From contig CM069446.1 of assembly GCA_035610835.1 (NCBI GenBank), positions 53,782,934 through 53,846,933 on the forward strand: 64,000 bases of DNA, read 5' to 3'. Below are positions 33,341-44,673 of the stretch, piece after piece. Under the pieces are notes generated by a model that saw only the letters and a list, made by a program, of their open reading frames with translations, did not search any database and was not told the origin of the DNA. Position numbers and translations under genes: made by a program. The first letter of the stretch is position 1; each line of letters opens with the position of its first letter. The DNA comes from Ophiura sarsii (lineage: Eukaryota > Echinodermata > Ophiuroidea > Amphilepidida > Ophiuridae).

Positions 33341-34112
33341 CTCTCTTAATTCCAAAGATTGAAAATTCTATCTAAAATATTGACTTTTCAATCTTTCATA
33401 GATTGCCGTGAGGGAACAAACTTTTAAGTTTGACATTCAATCTTTTTTTGGATTGAAAGGTTTTAAACTGAAAAAGATTGAAGGTATCAATCTATTAGAT
33501 TGATATGCTCAATCTAATTTGGATTGAAAACATTTCCAATCCAGAATTTAGATTGAACGATTAAATTTATTGGATTGAAAGTTTCAATCGTTTTTCGATT
33601 GCAAAGTTTTCAATCTGTTGTAAAATATTGATATTTTCAAGCCTACATATTGATATTTTCGTACACACGAATAAATGACTGGCAACTGGAAAAACAATAT
33701 CATTGGGCTTTTTATTGACATTCTCCCAAAAAATTGTTCATGTGTACAGTTTTTTGTGAATTAATATTCTTACTTGCCATTTAATTATGAAATAGTTTAT
33801 GTTGCAGATAGAATCATTTATTGAAATGTATAAATATACAATCCAAAGTGTTTCGAAACCAATATGACCTACCTATATATAACTGCGCATGTGTTGAATT
33901 CAATCTTTTTCTAGATTGACACTTCAGTCGAGATTGACGGTACAAACACACGTGTAGAGTGCAGTAATATGTATCAATCTTTTTCCAGATTGACTCAAAG
34001 CTACTCATTATCACGAGATTTTATAATGTTTTCAATCTAAATCCAATCTAATAGATTGAGAAAACAGTCAATCTGGAAAAGACGGACATCTCAATCTTTT
34101 GATTTAAGAGAG
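33341..34112. mobile_element. AATCTTTTTAGATTGA-saturated TA-target element
   Basis: The ends CTCTCTTAATTCCAAAGATT and AATCTTTTGATTTAAGAGAG are flanked by TA at 33339-33340 and 34113-34114. The hexamers GATTGA and TCAATC recur some twenty times on both strands, so the element could fold in many registers. No coding capacity is seen. Confidence 0.82.
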
Positions 34113-34114
34113 TA

Positions 34115-34500
34115 AGTTACGCCGCCTAAATCTGATGGATTTTCTCCTGCTTTATAGCAGGAATAGCGAGAAGTAGCGCAGGTCCATCGTACAGGAGTAA
34201 CTGGCTGTGTGAGCAACACTAGGCGATAGGGCATAGCGTAAGTTTTATCTTTATGTTTCAATATAAGAATGGTGTGCATTTATAGATATTAATAAGCAGT
34301 CAGGATACGTAGATCTTATTGTGTATCCGCCATTATAGGAATTAGTAGCGAGCTCCGCATAACTCGCTGTGTGAAGAAAACACTTAAAGTACGCAATTAA
34401 TAGCGCATAGCTCAAGTTTGACTTTTGTTTACAAGTGTCTCAATATTAAAATGGTGTGTATTTCTAGATATTATTAAGCAGTCAGGATGACAAAATCCGA
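34115..34500. repeat. Two diverged copies of the GGAGTAGCG repeat tail
   Basis: 34115-34310 and 34330-34500 share GTAACTGGCTGTGTGA-like text, GCGATAG..ATAGC and AATGGTGTGYATTTMTAGAT ending in AAGCAGTCAGGAT. This is the same family as 23612 and 30109, and its start is displaced by the 33341-34112 insertion. Confidence 0.65.
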
Positions 34501-34566
34501 TGCTTTTGAGAATCTTTATATTGCCAATAAAGGTATACTTTAAGGATTGTAAGATACAATGATATA

Positions 34567-35214
34567 CAGGGTGAGTCAAAAAAAAGTTTACTCAACTTCA
34601 GCGATTTTTTAAGAATAAAGTTTTCGTTTGTTTTCAAAACAATTTACTACGGTATAAAGACGAATTAATTAGCTTTAATATGAATTTTATTTGGTTTAGA
34701 TTGGTTGAGGGAAACTTATTTTACGCTGTTTTGAATAAAAGTGACCAATTTAACGTCCGAACACGCTTCCAGATCTTGACCATTATATTTTATAAGATAC
34801 GACCAATAAAAAATTACAATACCGACAGCGAAAGGATAAATTCCTTTGTTATGAAATGATTAAAGTGTGGTAATTGTGTCATAAATAGGCCTTAAAGCTG
34901 TCTATTGTTTTAATCTATTAGGAGACAATTTTGAACAAGTCTTTTGTCTACTTAATTCTTTTAATAAACAAGATGTGTAATGCTTTATATCATAATCTAA
35001 ATTAAAAACCGTGTTTTTGGTGAAAAAACAGCTCCTGTATATACAGAAATAGTCATAATTACTTAACGGTATCATCAAATAGCGTGATTTTATTCCAGAT
35101 GGTAGCAAAGAAATGGCGCAATCATTTAAAGTTTTGTTTGCCTTGATTTTGTGGTCAGAAATCTTTTTTTAGATTTTTTCAATTAGGGTAAACTTTTTTT
35201 TTTGACTCACCCTG
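34567..35214. mobile_element. TA-target MITE with CAGGGTGAGTCAAAAAAA ends
   Basis: CAGGGTGAGTCAAAAAAAAG at 34567 and its complement ending at 35214, flanked by TA on both sides. The start resembles the elements at 27141 and 38368. Non-coding. Confidence 0.85.
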
Positions 35215-35284
35215 TACAACAGTGTAATTATTTGCAAATAATGTAAGGTTTTTGATAATCCTTGTAAACTATATAACAGTCTGA

Positions 35285-35750
35285 TATAACAGTCTGTAAT
35301 GATATGGAATATACGGATTTACAATATCAATACGAATAGAATATATATGATATTGACGATAGATAATTGATTATATATATATAATTATAATGTTTTTTGA
35401 TAGTAAATAGGTAAGGATATAATCAGCTATAACATGCTATGTCCTGATGGGTATTCTCCATGCCATGGTATCTGTTAGGAATCTGAGAATCATTATAAAA
35501 TCAAGTGTTTTATAGTGATATATAAATGAACCAAGGTAAGGTTACATACATGTACTTGATTTTAAACTGAGTATGATATCTTCGGGAAATATGATTATAT
35601 TACAATGAGGGTATTTAATTGCATACAATGTGAGGTGTTTTTCTGATTATCTTTGTACAAATATATAACAGTCTGTAACGATATGAAATACACGGATTTA
35701 CAACATAAATACAAAAAGAAATTGTATGATATTGATGATAGGTAATTTAT
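35285..35750. repeat. ~90-bp direct repeat, ~370 bp apart
   Basis: ATAACAGTCTGTAATGATAT near 35290 recurs near 35660, and both are followed by ACGGATTTACAA and a TGATATTGAYGATAG phrase. Confidence 0.7.
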
Positions 35751-35765
35751 TACATAAATCAACTA

Positions 35766-36165
35766 AACTGCTCACAAAAGGTATCGAAACACTTAGAAAT
35801 GATCCAATATATAACGGCTCGAAAAGGTATGCATTAATCGAAGCAAATAACCAAGTGCATAATTTTGTTCTGCGTATTTTGACACCTCGATCGTTGAGAT
35901 ACGATGTTGCGATCACGAATCTGATCATTCTAAACAGTAATGCAAACCTCTTTCTATAGGATGATTGTCACTTTTGAAATTGAACCCACGACCATTGAAA
36001 TGACAATAACTCCGCTCCGCAATATCGTATCTTATCGATCGAGGTGTCAAAATACGCAGAACAAAAATTATGCACTTGGTTATTTGCTTTGATTAATGCA
36101 TACCATTTCGAGCCGTTATATATTGGATCATTTCTAAGTGTTTCGATACTTTTTCTGAGCAGTTT
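35766..36165. repeat. Large foldback, ~146-bp arms and 106-base loop
   Basis: 35766-35911 is mirrored at 36018-36165 with few mismatches (for example AACGGCTCGAAAAGGTATGC against GCATACCATTTCGAGCCGTT). Both arms are open in mirrored frames, so a similar peptide can be read from each strand. No target duplication was seen. Confidence 0.85.
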
Positions 36166-36169
36166 ATAT

Positions 36170-37005
36170 ACAATTGTATGTGTGATGATATCGTACTGTT
36201 TGTAACCGAGGATGCGGTTTGCACGTTGATGCAATATTGACCCGGAAGTGATGTATTTAAATGTCTTTCTACTGTACTCAGTTTATTATTCAACAACTGT
36301 GCTGTGTTTTCTGAAACAGAGATAAACAATACTAAATACATGCACAAAAATGAAACATGATCTTACAATGATTCCTAAAACAAGCTATGTCAAGGCATCT
36401 CTGTATTCCAACAATTATCTATATACATGCACGGTAAGAAGCTGGAATGAAGTTATGGGTAACAATTGCCCTTAAAGGCCAGCTACCACTAGCTACCGCT
36501 AGCCTCATCAAGGTCTCTTGGTAATTTGACAAGATTACAATTTCTGCGTGTTTAAACTCTTTACTGTCGGTAATCAAGTGAACAGGTGTATGACCAGTTC
36601 GTCTGTGGTGAACTACCAAAGTGGTAGGCCAGCTTTAAATCGGACCGCTTCACAATGCTCCGCTAGAAACATCGAACGGGCAAGGTCGCCAGCGGTAATC
36701 ACGTCGTTATGAAATAGTTCTACCTATTTTGAAAGTGTAAACATGAGATCTTGAACCTTAAATTGAACCAAATACGCTGCAAACCACGGATAATATATAT
36801 AAAAAATTCTCATACTGAACGTCGATTATACCGTGATATGTTATCTCGATGAAATTAAGAAAGCTTATTTTTATATTCACAATTTAACTGAAATATGATC
36901 GCCTATTAAACTTGGAGTCATTTTTAACCACAGACACACTCACTATTGATCATAACATGTTATCCGGGATGTCTCTGCAACTCATGCTAGATTATCAATT
37001 TAAAA
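36170..37005. other. No gene or repeat recognised
   Basis: No coding family or paired terminal repeat found. Confidence 0.35.
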
Positions 37006-37114
37006 CAGTGGCGTAGCTGAGATTTTTTTCAGGGGGGACAAGATTTCTAAAATTTTCGTAAAAGGTTGCCCCCAAAAAAATTCTAGTCACTTACCTCGTG
37101 AATTTCACGTAAGT

Positions 37115-37155
<41 letters not shown>

Positions 37156-37235
37156 GAGGTCAAACAAATTCGCACAGTCCGAAAGATTTCTCACAGTCCA
37201 AAAAAAATCGCAGTCCAAACAAAATCGCACAATAA
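37006..37235. mobile_element. Partial hAT-like G-tract MITE (CAGTGGCGTAGC)
   Basis: Starts CAGTGGCGTAGCTGAG and matches, inverted, the complete element at 57645-57976 through AATTTTCGTAAAAGGTTGCC and TTCACGTAAGTGGGG. It includes a 39-base G run (37115-37153). The matching left-hand terminus of that element is not seen here. Confidence 0.7.
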
Positions 37236-37633
37236 ATACCCATCTATCAGATATAGCCACACGACTAAAATACACTCTAGAAGAGGACGATGTCAAAGCT
37301 TAATAACGGATGCTCTTCAAGCTTTCACCATGGGGAACCGTCTCTCGGTGCGCTATCCAAAGGACACCAGGGTTTAGACCATCTGCTGAGGAAAATCCGT
37401 ATAATGCATGGTACGTGTATTGTTTAGATACGTCTCTTGTTTCAAGGACGCACTTGCTAAAATCGGATATTGAATTTATTTAATAACAGACGAAAACAAG
37501 AGTATGGTCTGTGATATGCTTTACATCGGCTGAACCACCCATTGAACAATGGAAACAACCAGTGAGTGCGGCTGATTATTTGCATTCTAATGATACGCCT
37601 CACAACAATTTCAGGGCGATCCGTTGATCCTAA

Positions 37634-38125
37634 GGGAGCAGTTCCATTTATACGCGATAAATTTATCGCGACTGTATCGGGGCCTGATATGTTTTGGACC
37701 CGATGTTTTTCAAGTTGATACGCGATAAATTAGTCATCAGGCCCCGATAAAATAGACATCGGGGCCCGATACGAGGCCTCTGCCATACCCTGGGGTATGT
37801 TTAGCAAATAGAGCAGGACATTGTTTAGCAAATACACGAGGATAATACAATTTACGTTAAACATCCATAATCAATAACATTATCTCTAAAAACATGAAAT
37901 GCTGAATTTGTACCTTACAACTAGAATAAATAACCCGAAGCTCTATTTACATACCGACCACTTATCTTTCGTTATATTTAAACAAGCGGTAATACGCTAC
38001 TCGATAAATAATCCTTTGCTACTCGCAACTGTACGCGCTAAAAATCTCATCGGGGCCTGATAAAAAACTCATCGGGGCCCAGAACATTCTCGCAATTTTT
38101 ATCGCGTACAAATGGAACTGCTCCC
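37634..38125. mobile_element. Harbinger-like MITE, GGGAGCAGTTCCATTT ends, TAA duplication
   Basis: The TIRs are GGGAGCAGTTCCATTTATAC and complement, followed inside by CGCGATAAA. TAA lies at 37631-37633 and 38126-38128. The interior repeats CGGGGCCYGATA on both strands. A decayed relative is at 3988-4770. Confidence 0.9.
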
Positions 38126-38367
38126 TAAGTAATTCCTCTTTTCAATCTGTCAATACGACGGAGTTATTTCTTTCATTTCATTGTTAACCGTTTGCATCCA
38201 TCAATCAATATCACGACATTTACAAATCATCTGTTCTTCAACAACAAAAAGATCGGACACTTGTTTTGTGCCTTCCAAAATAACTCTCCAACCCAACACG
38301 TTGAAATGCCAAGATATACTGGTACGTTCATTATTTTATTATAAAGTATTCTTGAATATACATTATA

Positions 38368-39067
38368 CAGGGTGACCCAGAAAATGTTGAACCCAAAAAT
38401 CACAAACTTTAAAAAAAAAAATTAAATTTAAAATAAATAAATATGGCATTCTGTGTTCAACAGTTATGTACACAATTCATTCAGCTTTCTGGAGAACTTT
38501 AGATCATGTAAATTGGCCTTACCAAACTAAAGATACACTTGATTGTGTGACATGTTTTTTTCTCGCCCTTTTGTAAAAGTGAAAAAATTGTAACTTGGTT
38601 CAGATATGAAACTTAATTCTGTTCTAAGTACGGTGAGTTAAGTAATATTTTCTTCTGATCTGTATTTATCAAATTAACATTTTCAAATGAAGTCAAGGGG
38701 ACTTCAGTTTTTGTTTTCAAAGTCTCTTATATAATAATAATATTGATTTACATAATAAATGAATATTGATGAGATACTGATAAAGTAAAAACAAATCGGA
38801 AAGAAATGGTTTCAAACAGGCACTTGTTCTGCTCATGTAGCATGAAACCATTTTTTTTGCACTTCACTTACACTACAAAACAACACTTCTTACAAAATAA
38901 CACCTATTTTAAGTTTCGTGGGCCCTATTTTTATGATCTAAAATGTTTCAGAAAGTCAAATGTATGGTGCACATAGCTGGTGAACGAGTTATGAAATGAT
39001 TTGTTATTTTAATGGTAAAAAAATGAATTTTGTGATTTTTGGGTTCAACATTTTCAGGGTCACCCTG
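38368..39067. mobile_element. TA-target MITE, CAGGGTGACCC ends
   Basis: CAGGGTGACCCAGAAAATGT is mirrored by ACATTTTCAGGGTCACCCTG (the right end), with TA outside both. The inner TIR GTTGAACCCAAAAATCACAA is also mirrored. Non-coding. Confidence 0.9.
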
Positions 39068-39231
39068 TATATAGGTACTGGAGAACAAAATCGTCGGAGC
39101 GAAGACTGGAATGTTATCCGGTAATAAAATCGATGAAAGACAATATCATGGTCGCTGGTATACCTATGATGAATGGTTGATGTGCTCTGGAAGGAACTAT
39201 ACCCGAGGTTGACGCGGTTGTTGTTACACTA

Positions 39232-40266
39232 TCGGCCGAGTGCACCAATGGCGGGCAGCTGAAGTATAGCGCTACCTCGCTAGTAACTGAGGCGTAACCA
39301 AAAATGTTGAGAGCACTAAACCGGGGTAAGCTACTAGGCTAGTAACTTGATGCATGCACAATTGTAGAAATAATTTCAAACAATCAGTCAACCAACCAAT
39401 CAATCAAATTAATTAATTAATTATTTAACATAAAATCAAATACAATTGAAATAAACGAATACATAATTAAATAAATGAATAAACATGTATGCCTAGTTAT
39501 ATAAATGAATGAATGAATAATTAAAAATTATAAATAAATTAATAGATACGTTAAAAGTAAATAAAAAAGATGTATAAAAATAATAATACAGACACATTTA
39601 ATAAATCAATTGGATAATAATAAATAAATACTTAAGTATGTCAATACCCGGGCCATTATATTGAATTATTTCATTAAGTCACCATCATGTTTAAAAAATA
39701 AAACATACGGGAATTTCGGGAATCGAACCCGTATCTCCGTTTATAAAAGACAGGATCTCAGTAGCACGCCACAGAGATTGGACGCCAGAAGTGGCATCAT
39801 GTTATTAATACAACATTGAACTTTTCAATTACAAAAACAGATTTTTATTATGAAAATTGTACCTTTTAGTGCAACATTTGTATGTAACATGATAGTCCTT
39901 ATTTTTGAAAAAGCGGTTAACAACTTCGAAATTTGTTCCGGACCGATAGCCGATTGAACGTAATTATTTATTTACACTCACCTATGACCTAGCGAGTGAC
40001 GACACAATTTTAATATTACGAAGGACCATTCACGTCAGAATTTTACAGTAAAGTATAGGTGAACACTTGGCATTAGATGCGACAATTAATTTTGTAAGGG
40101 GACGATGCTGATTAATGTGAATATTTACCTCGCTAGTTGCCATTCTGGTGTTACTCGCCAGTTATGCTCTCAGAATACCATCGTTAGTAAGTTACGCTAC
40201 AGTTAGGGCATAACTACTAGAGCTTACCTCCCTATTAAGTTACGCCAGTTTGGTGCACTTGGCCGA
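39232..40266. mobile_element. CGGCCGAGTGCACCAATG element, copy A
   Basis: TCGGCCGAGTGCACCAA on the left is mirrored by TTTGGTGCACTTGGCCGA on the right. Sub-terminal phrases CTACCTCGCTAGTAACTGAG and TTACCTCGCTAGTTGCC also occur in copy B (61389-62678, opposite orientation). It carries a SINE in its middle. No clean target duplication here. Confidence 0.8.
39400..39781 (-). repeat. tRNA-derived SINE with (AAAT)n tail, minus strand
   Basis: The minus-strand head at 39781-39707 has A- and B-box motifs (GGCGTGCTACTGAG; GGGTTCGATTCCCG). It runs into an (AAAT/AATT)-rich tail between about 39640 and 39400. Confidence 0.6.
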
Positions 40267-40655
40267 ATACTTGGTATTCAATATGGTCAAGTGTTTATTC
40301 ATTGGCTTGAAAATGGTAATCCTCAGCTGAAGTTTCGTCTATTCCCAAGAAATAGTGTTTTTAATATGTCATAAACTTTATTTATTATAAATTTGTGATA
40401 GCGAACCAAGAGGGAGTTAAAAGATTATCAATCTTTTTACAACGGTTTTTAGGAAGTAATGATTTACTCGAAAGTTTTAACATGACCAAGATGTGTTGAA
40501 GGTACATGTATTTATAGAGAATCTGCTATTTTAACCTTTAACCAGTTTTGAAATGCAGATTAAGGCAAATCATGACCATACCGTCGTATTGTTACCTTAA
40601 TCAAAGGCCTTTTGAGACACTTTGCGTGATTTACAATTCTTCTTTGTTCTTCTAG

Positions 40656-40824
40656 GTGGCACTATTGTTGGTAAGGCTAAATGTGAAAATCTGTGCTATT
40701 CGGGTTGTAGTTTTACAGCGGGTTATGGTTCTATTCTTAACTGCAATGATACTAAGCGAACGGCTCAAGCTCGATTTGAAGACATATCCTTAGATTGGGA
40801 AAATACATACAACAAAATAAAATG
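40656..40824 (+). CDS. Possible orphan exon encoding a Cys-rich, LRR-N-cap-like segment
   Basis: An acceptor (TTCTTCTAG) ends at 40655 and a donor-like GTAATT starts at 40825. The 169-base frame between them reads GTIVGKAKCENLCYSGCS and then LNCNDT, with cysteine spacing reminiscent of the N-terminal cap of leucine-rich-repeat proteins. There is no in-frame ATG before it, so an upstream signal-peptide exon would be needed, and I could not find one or any following exon. This may be a real exon of a gene with long introns, a relic, or chance. Confidence 0.25.
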
Positions 40825-41284
40825 GTAATTTAAAACCAACTAAGCGTATCTGTTAGCTGATATGAACCTATACAAAATATACTGATTATTTAAAAGAAAA
40901 TGTCAAGGAACACATGCACCTGTATTGGGACCGTCTTTATAAGGTTTTTATATCATAATATCAAGTTTTTAAAACAACGCGAAAATTACCTTTTTGTGTG
41001 TGTTTCAATTGGAAATAAGTATTTTAGATACGCTGCGGTTTTCCCAAATTTTCCCATGATGCACCTTGACTATAATTAATGTCGGAAATGCTTATAGGTT
41101 AATTCTAAAGAGGTTCACATGGCTATAGGAGGAGACCAGGGTGGGTCAATCAGACTTTTATTGTTCTGGAAAGGATGTTTTGACCAAGCCTACCAGGGGT
41201 CTTGTACCATACACTGGAGCTTTAGCCATATAACCCACTATAGATTATCTCGGACCAATGGCTTGTAAGCAATCTCCCTTTCAT

Positions 41285-41580
41285 GATTTGATATGATATG
41301 ATTTTATTGGCACAAAATCGCGACCCGAAGGCCGAATTACATTGTACAGGAAAGCAAGGAATACATATAAAACAATTCCATACACAAATAGACAACTTAC
41401 TGGGCAGGAACATGGCAAAGAACAAGAGACAGACAAGGCCAAATACAGGATATGCGAGCATGATGAAGAAAGACGGAGCACGCAAAGCAAATTATGGGAG
41501 TTCACTGTTGATCAGCTTCACTTCACATAATAAGGAATGGGGCTTTCAGCATATCTGTTTGTGCGAGCTCGAGGCTGGGT
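41285..41580 (-). repeat. Probable LINE 3' UTR, minus strand
   Basis: On the minus strand the segment ends AATAAAATCATATCATATCA, a repeating tail seen in non-LTR elements, preceded by CGGCCTTCGGGTCGCGATTT. No coding part is attached. Confidence 0.4.
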
Positions 41581-41609
41581 GAGTTCGGCATTGTTTCTCA
41601 ATTGTCATA

Positions 41610-42027
41610 TCAAAAGTTCTTGAGAGAGTCGTACCCAAGCACCTCACTAATCACATGTCGCAGTACCATATACATGAACCTTTCCAGTCTGCTTACAAAC
41701 AGTTTCACAGTACTGAAACTGCGTTGATCAGAGTCCACAACGATATTTTGTGGGAAATGGAGAAACAAGGCATCACCATTCTTGCACTGTTAGACCTGAG
41801 TAGCGCATCTGATACCATTGATCATAAGGTGCTGCTCTCAAGATTGCAGGACCTTATTTGTGTCCGTGACATTTCGCTGAAGTGGTTCACATCTTACATG
41901 TACTTAGCTGGTATATAGATCACAGCGAGTATGCATCAACGGAAAATTCTTCAGTACTCAATTTATGCGTTATGGTGTTCCTCAAGGGTCCGTGTTAGAG
42001 CCCTTGCTATTTTTGGTCTACACTACT
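41610..42027 (+). pseudogene. Broken LINE reverse-transcriptase fragment
   Basis: The first frame reads KVLERVVPKHLTNH, then SAYKQFHSTETAL and LLDLSSASDTIDHKVLLSRL, with KWFTSYM. After a frameshift near 41910 the protein resumes as RSQRVCING and RYGVPQGSVL, ending LLFLVYT. These are the palm motifs of a CR1/L2/Jockey-type reverse transcriptase. The catalytic FxDD motif and the endonuclease are missing, so it is a dead fragment. Confidence 0.88.
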
Positions 42028-42029
42028 GC

Positions 42030-42980
42030 ACGCTCCTGCCGAATAGATTCGGCCATTGACGCATTAAAACCCTTGTGGTCCGTAGCCCGGTTGTAAAGCA
42101 CAAAGAAAACTACGGGATCCATCTTCCCACTTCGATATTGCGTTTCTATGACACGATCAATTCCGACCGGGACTGAAATCCAACCAAAATACTATTATTA
42201 AAGTACTTAACGTTTTGACGATGAACCGTGAATCACTGAGAGTTTATCGCAGCCCTAAGATGATACAACGAGGCAAAAGTACACGAAAAGACGAGTGCAC
42301 GGAAGAAGAAAAGACTTGGCTGGATTGAAATTGAGAATAAAACACTGTTGATTGATGCCAATGACGTTTCCTTGGTGTGTTTTTTTCAAACCGGACCTCC
42401 GTTGTGGACGGCAGCCAAAATGTGAATGGGCTGATATCAGGCCCCTGCTACTGAGATTCTCGGCGGCTGTGACTCCGATACAACGTGCAAATCTGATAGA
42501 AACAATTCTTAACACAGACGGGACCGGCTAATGCCGAGAACAACAACATAGAGAAAGCCATTGACTTTAGGCAGCTTGAGAACTATCCCCTGTATTGTTC
42601 TGGTTCCCAATTTGAATACGATTTATACATTTAAAATAAACAATCGGGTTCCAACCCGTCGACAATAACTATGTTCTAAACATCGTGTATACCGCCCTCT
42701 ATAACGGTTAAGACAAATCGGTTAAGGTTTATCCGGCAAAAACTCAGACAATCCAAGTGGGACACAGAGCTTGGACACAGTTTCGTCCGCCTCTCAACAA
42801 GCTCTTGTATTGTATATAGTTTTCAATTCGTAAGCCAATGCATGAATAAATTGAAATCAAGTCTTTGATAAGTCTATAAAGGTTATCAGCGGACAACACC
42901 TCTATTTCGATATCTCTGTTCCATGAACTGATATTTTTGATTTGTGCATTGAATTCTGAATGCGTGTTCGTGCAGCGACC
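42030..42980. other. No gene recognised
   Basis: Slightly GC-richer than its surroundings (42030-42550), perhaps more of a retroelement, but no frame matches a family that I know. Confidence 0.3.
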
Positions 42981-43630
42981 TGCACTCTTCGAAGAGTGCC
43001 TACAGTGATCACTCCATTGGAGTGAAAAAAGAGTGATTATAATTTATAAGGAGTGAATTTCACTCACTTAGAGTGAACTTCACCCTCATTGAGAGTGAAC
43101 AATAATGGAACATTTTAATTACTTAATCACATTCACATGAATACCTTGCAATTAAATAGAAAATTTGAAATACAAAGAGTCATTATCCAAACTATACTTA
43201 CCTTTTCTCGACCAAACAACTGCTGTCATTTGCCTATGTTACATTATCACTTCCTTTCGGTAGTGAAACGATATCATATATTAGCATGATATTTCTCTGT
43301 GTAAAGTATCTAAATCTACTTTCTATGGTATTTTTACGCGTTTCATTAATGTAAATTATATTTAATCATTATTTGGACTTTCAAATTATTGCAGAAACAA
43401 TTAACATTGATATCATCATTAATTATCACTTCAATAATGTTTAAATTTAATAAAATAAAGAATATTTTGAGTTTTTTAATATTTTTCTATTTGATTGTGT
43501 TCCGATTCTCAAATTAAATCTGGTACAACTGACCACTCGACACCGAGTGAAAAATCACTCTTTACGAGTGACATTGATTTCACTCTGAACAACGAGTGAT
43601 ATTTTCACTCTTTTACATTAAGAGAGTGCA
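42981..43630. mobile_element. GAGTGA/TCACTC-saturated inverted-repeat element
   Basis: TGCACTCTTCGAAGAGTG at the left and AAGAGAGTGCA at the right, with TGCA at both edges as a possible 4-bp duplication. The motif AGTGA/TCACT recurs on both strands near each end. The CTCTT/GAGAG ends recall the 33341-34112 element. Confidence 0.6.
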
Positions 43631-43636
43631 GATAAA

Positions 43637-43789
43637 ATGCCAAGTCGTTTTTGTTTAGATTCCATGATCTCACTAGATTTTCAAGTAAAAGATTACCTCA
43701 AATTTGCAATATTATTTTGAGGTAATTTTTGACTAGAAAATCTAGTGAGATCTTATTTTACTCAGTAGCTAGTCAAAACGACTGGGCAT
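43637..43789. repeat. 153-bp hairpin repeat
   Basis: ATGCCAAGTCGTTTT pairs with AAACGACTGGGCAT, and GATCTCACTAGATTTTC pairs with GAAAATCTAGTGAGATC, closing on TTACCTCAAA/TTTGAGGTAA. It lies next to the 42981-43630 element. Confidence 0.8.
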
Positions 43790-43792
43790 TTT

Positions 43793-44673
43793 CAAGAGTG
43801 TAGGAGGGGCAGAAAAAACAACAAGTTTTAAAATATAAGTCTAGGGGGGATGAATGGAGGGAGAAGGGTTGCGAGCGATGGTGGCGGAAGCTTCAAGATT
43901 GAGATGGAGGAGGTTTGTTTGTTCCAAGGATGGGCAACTCGCCTATTACCCGCATATCCTACCGGCGAAGACACGTGGACAGGTCCCAAGCCTCCGGTGT
44001 TGACGTACTCCTTTCGGACCAGAACAGATCATCTCTCAACATAAGTGTTCGGTTCAATTTGAAATTAGTACCCGGATGTCACAATATATATTCCACTTAA
44101 CAAACAATTTATTTGACATTAGTAGCCTACTCGAGTTGAAGAACAAATACTAAATTGGAAAATGAAACACGAGATTGTGCAAATAATATCCAGGTTAATA
44201 GATTTAGCCGTAAATCAACGTTAACATAACCTTTGTACCATTATATCGTCATCAGCACTACTACCACAGACAAAATCAACTTTGGTTTGTCGTGTTGCCC
44301 TACATTTATAGTATCTATGCGAACGACGCAATATAGACACAGAGATGTACAAATAACCTTTTTAATGCTAACGCTATATCGCACAGATGTATGGAATTAA
44401 CCTTAAGAGTGCTATTAGATGTGCTATTGGAGAAGTTAAAAAGCTGAATGTATAGTCTGTTAGTAAAAAAAACACACACCATAACTTCGCCTATAACAAC
44501 AGCAATAGCTATAGCGAACGCAATATCAATACCAAAATTTAATACATACATTTGATTTGATTTGATTTGATTCAGCATATTGTCACATTATACAAAAATA
44601 GGATGGCACAAAATACAAATAATAATCTCTATTAGAACTACAAATATACATGCATTTTTATTTTAAGGCAATT
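43793..44673. other. No gene recognised
   Basis: Open frames at 43850-44100 show no recognisable family. A TTTGATTTGATTTGATTTGA microsatellite lies near 44551. Confidence 0.35.

Noticed and set aside
35726..36234. Two small protein genes on opposite strands
   Set aside because: They are mirror translations of one foldback repeat. I kept it as a finding, not as genes.
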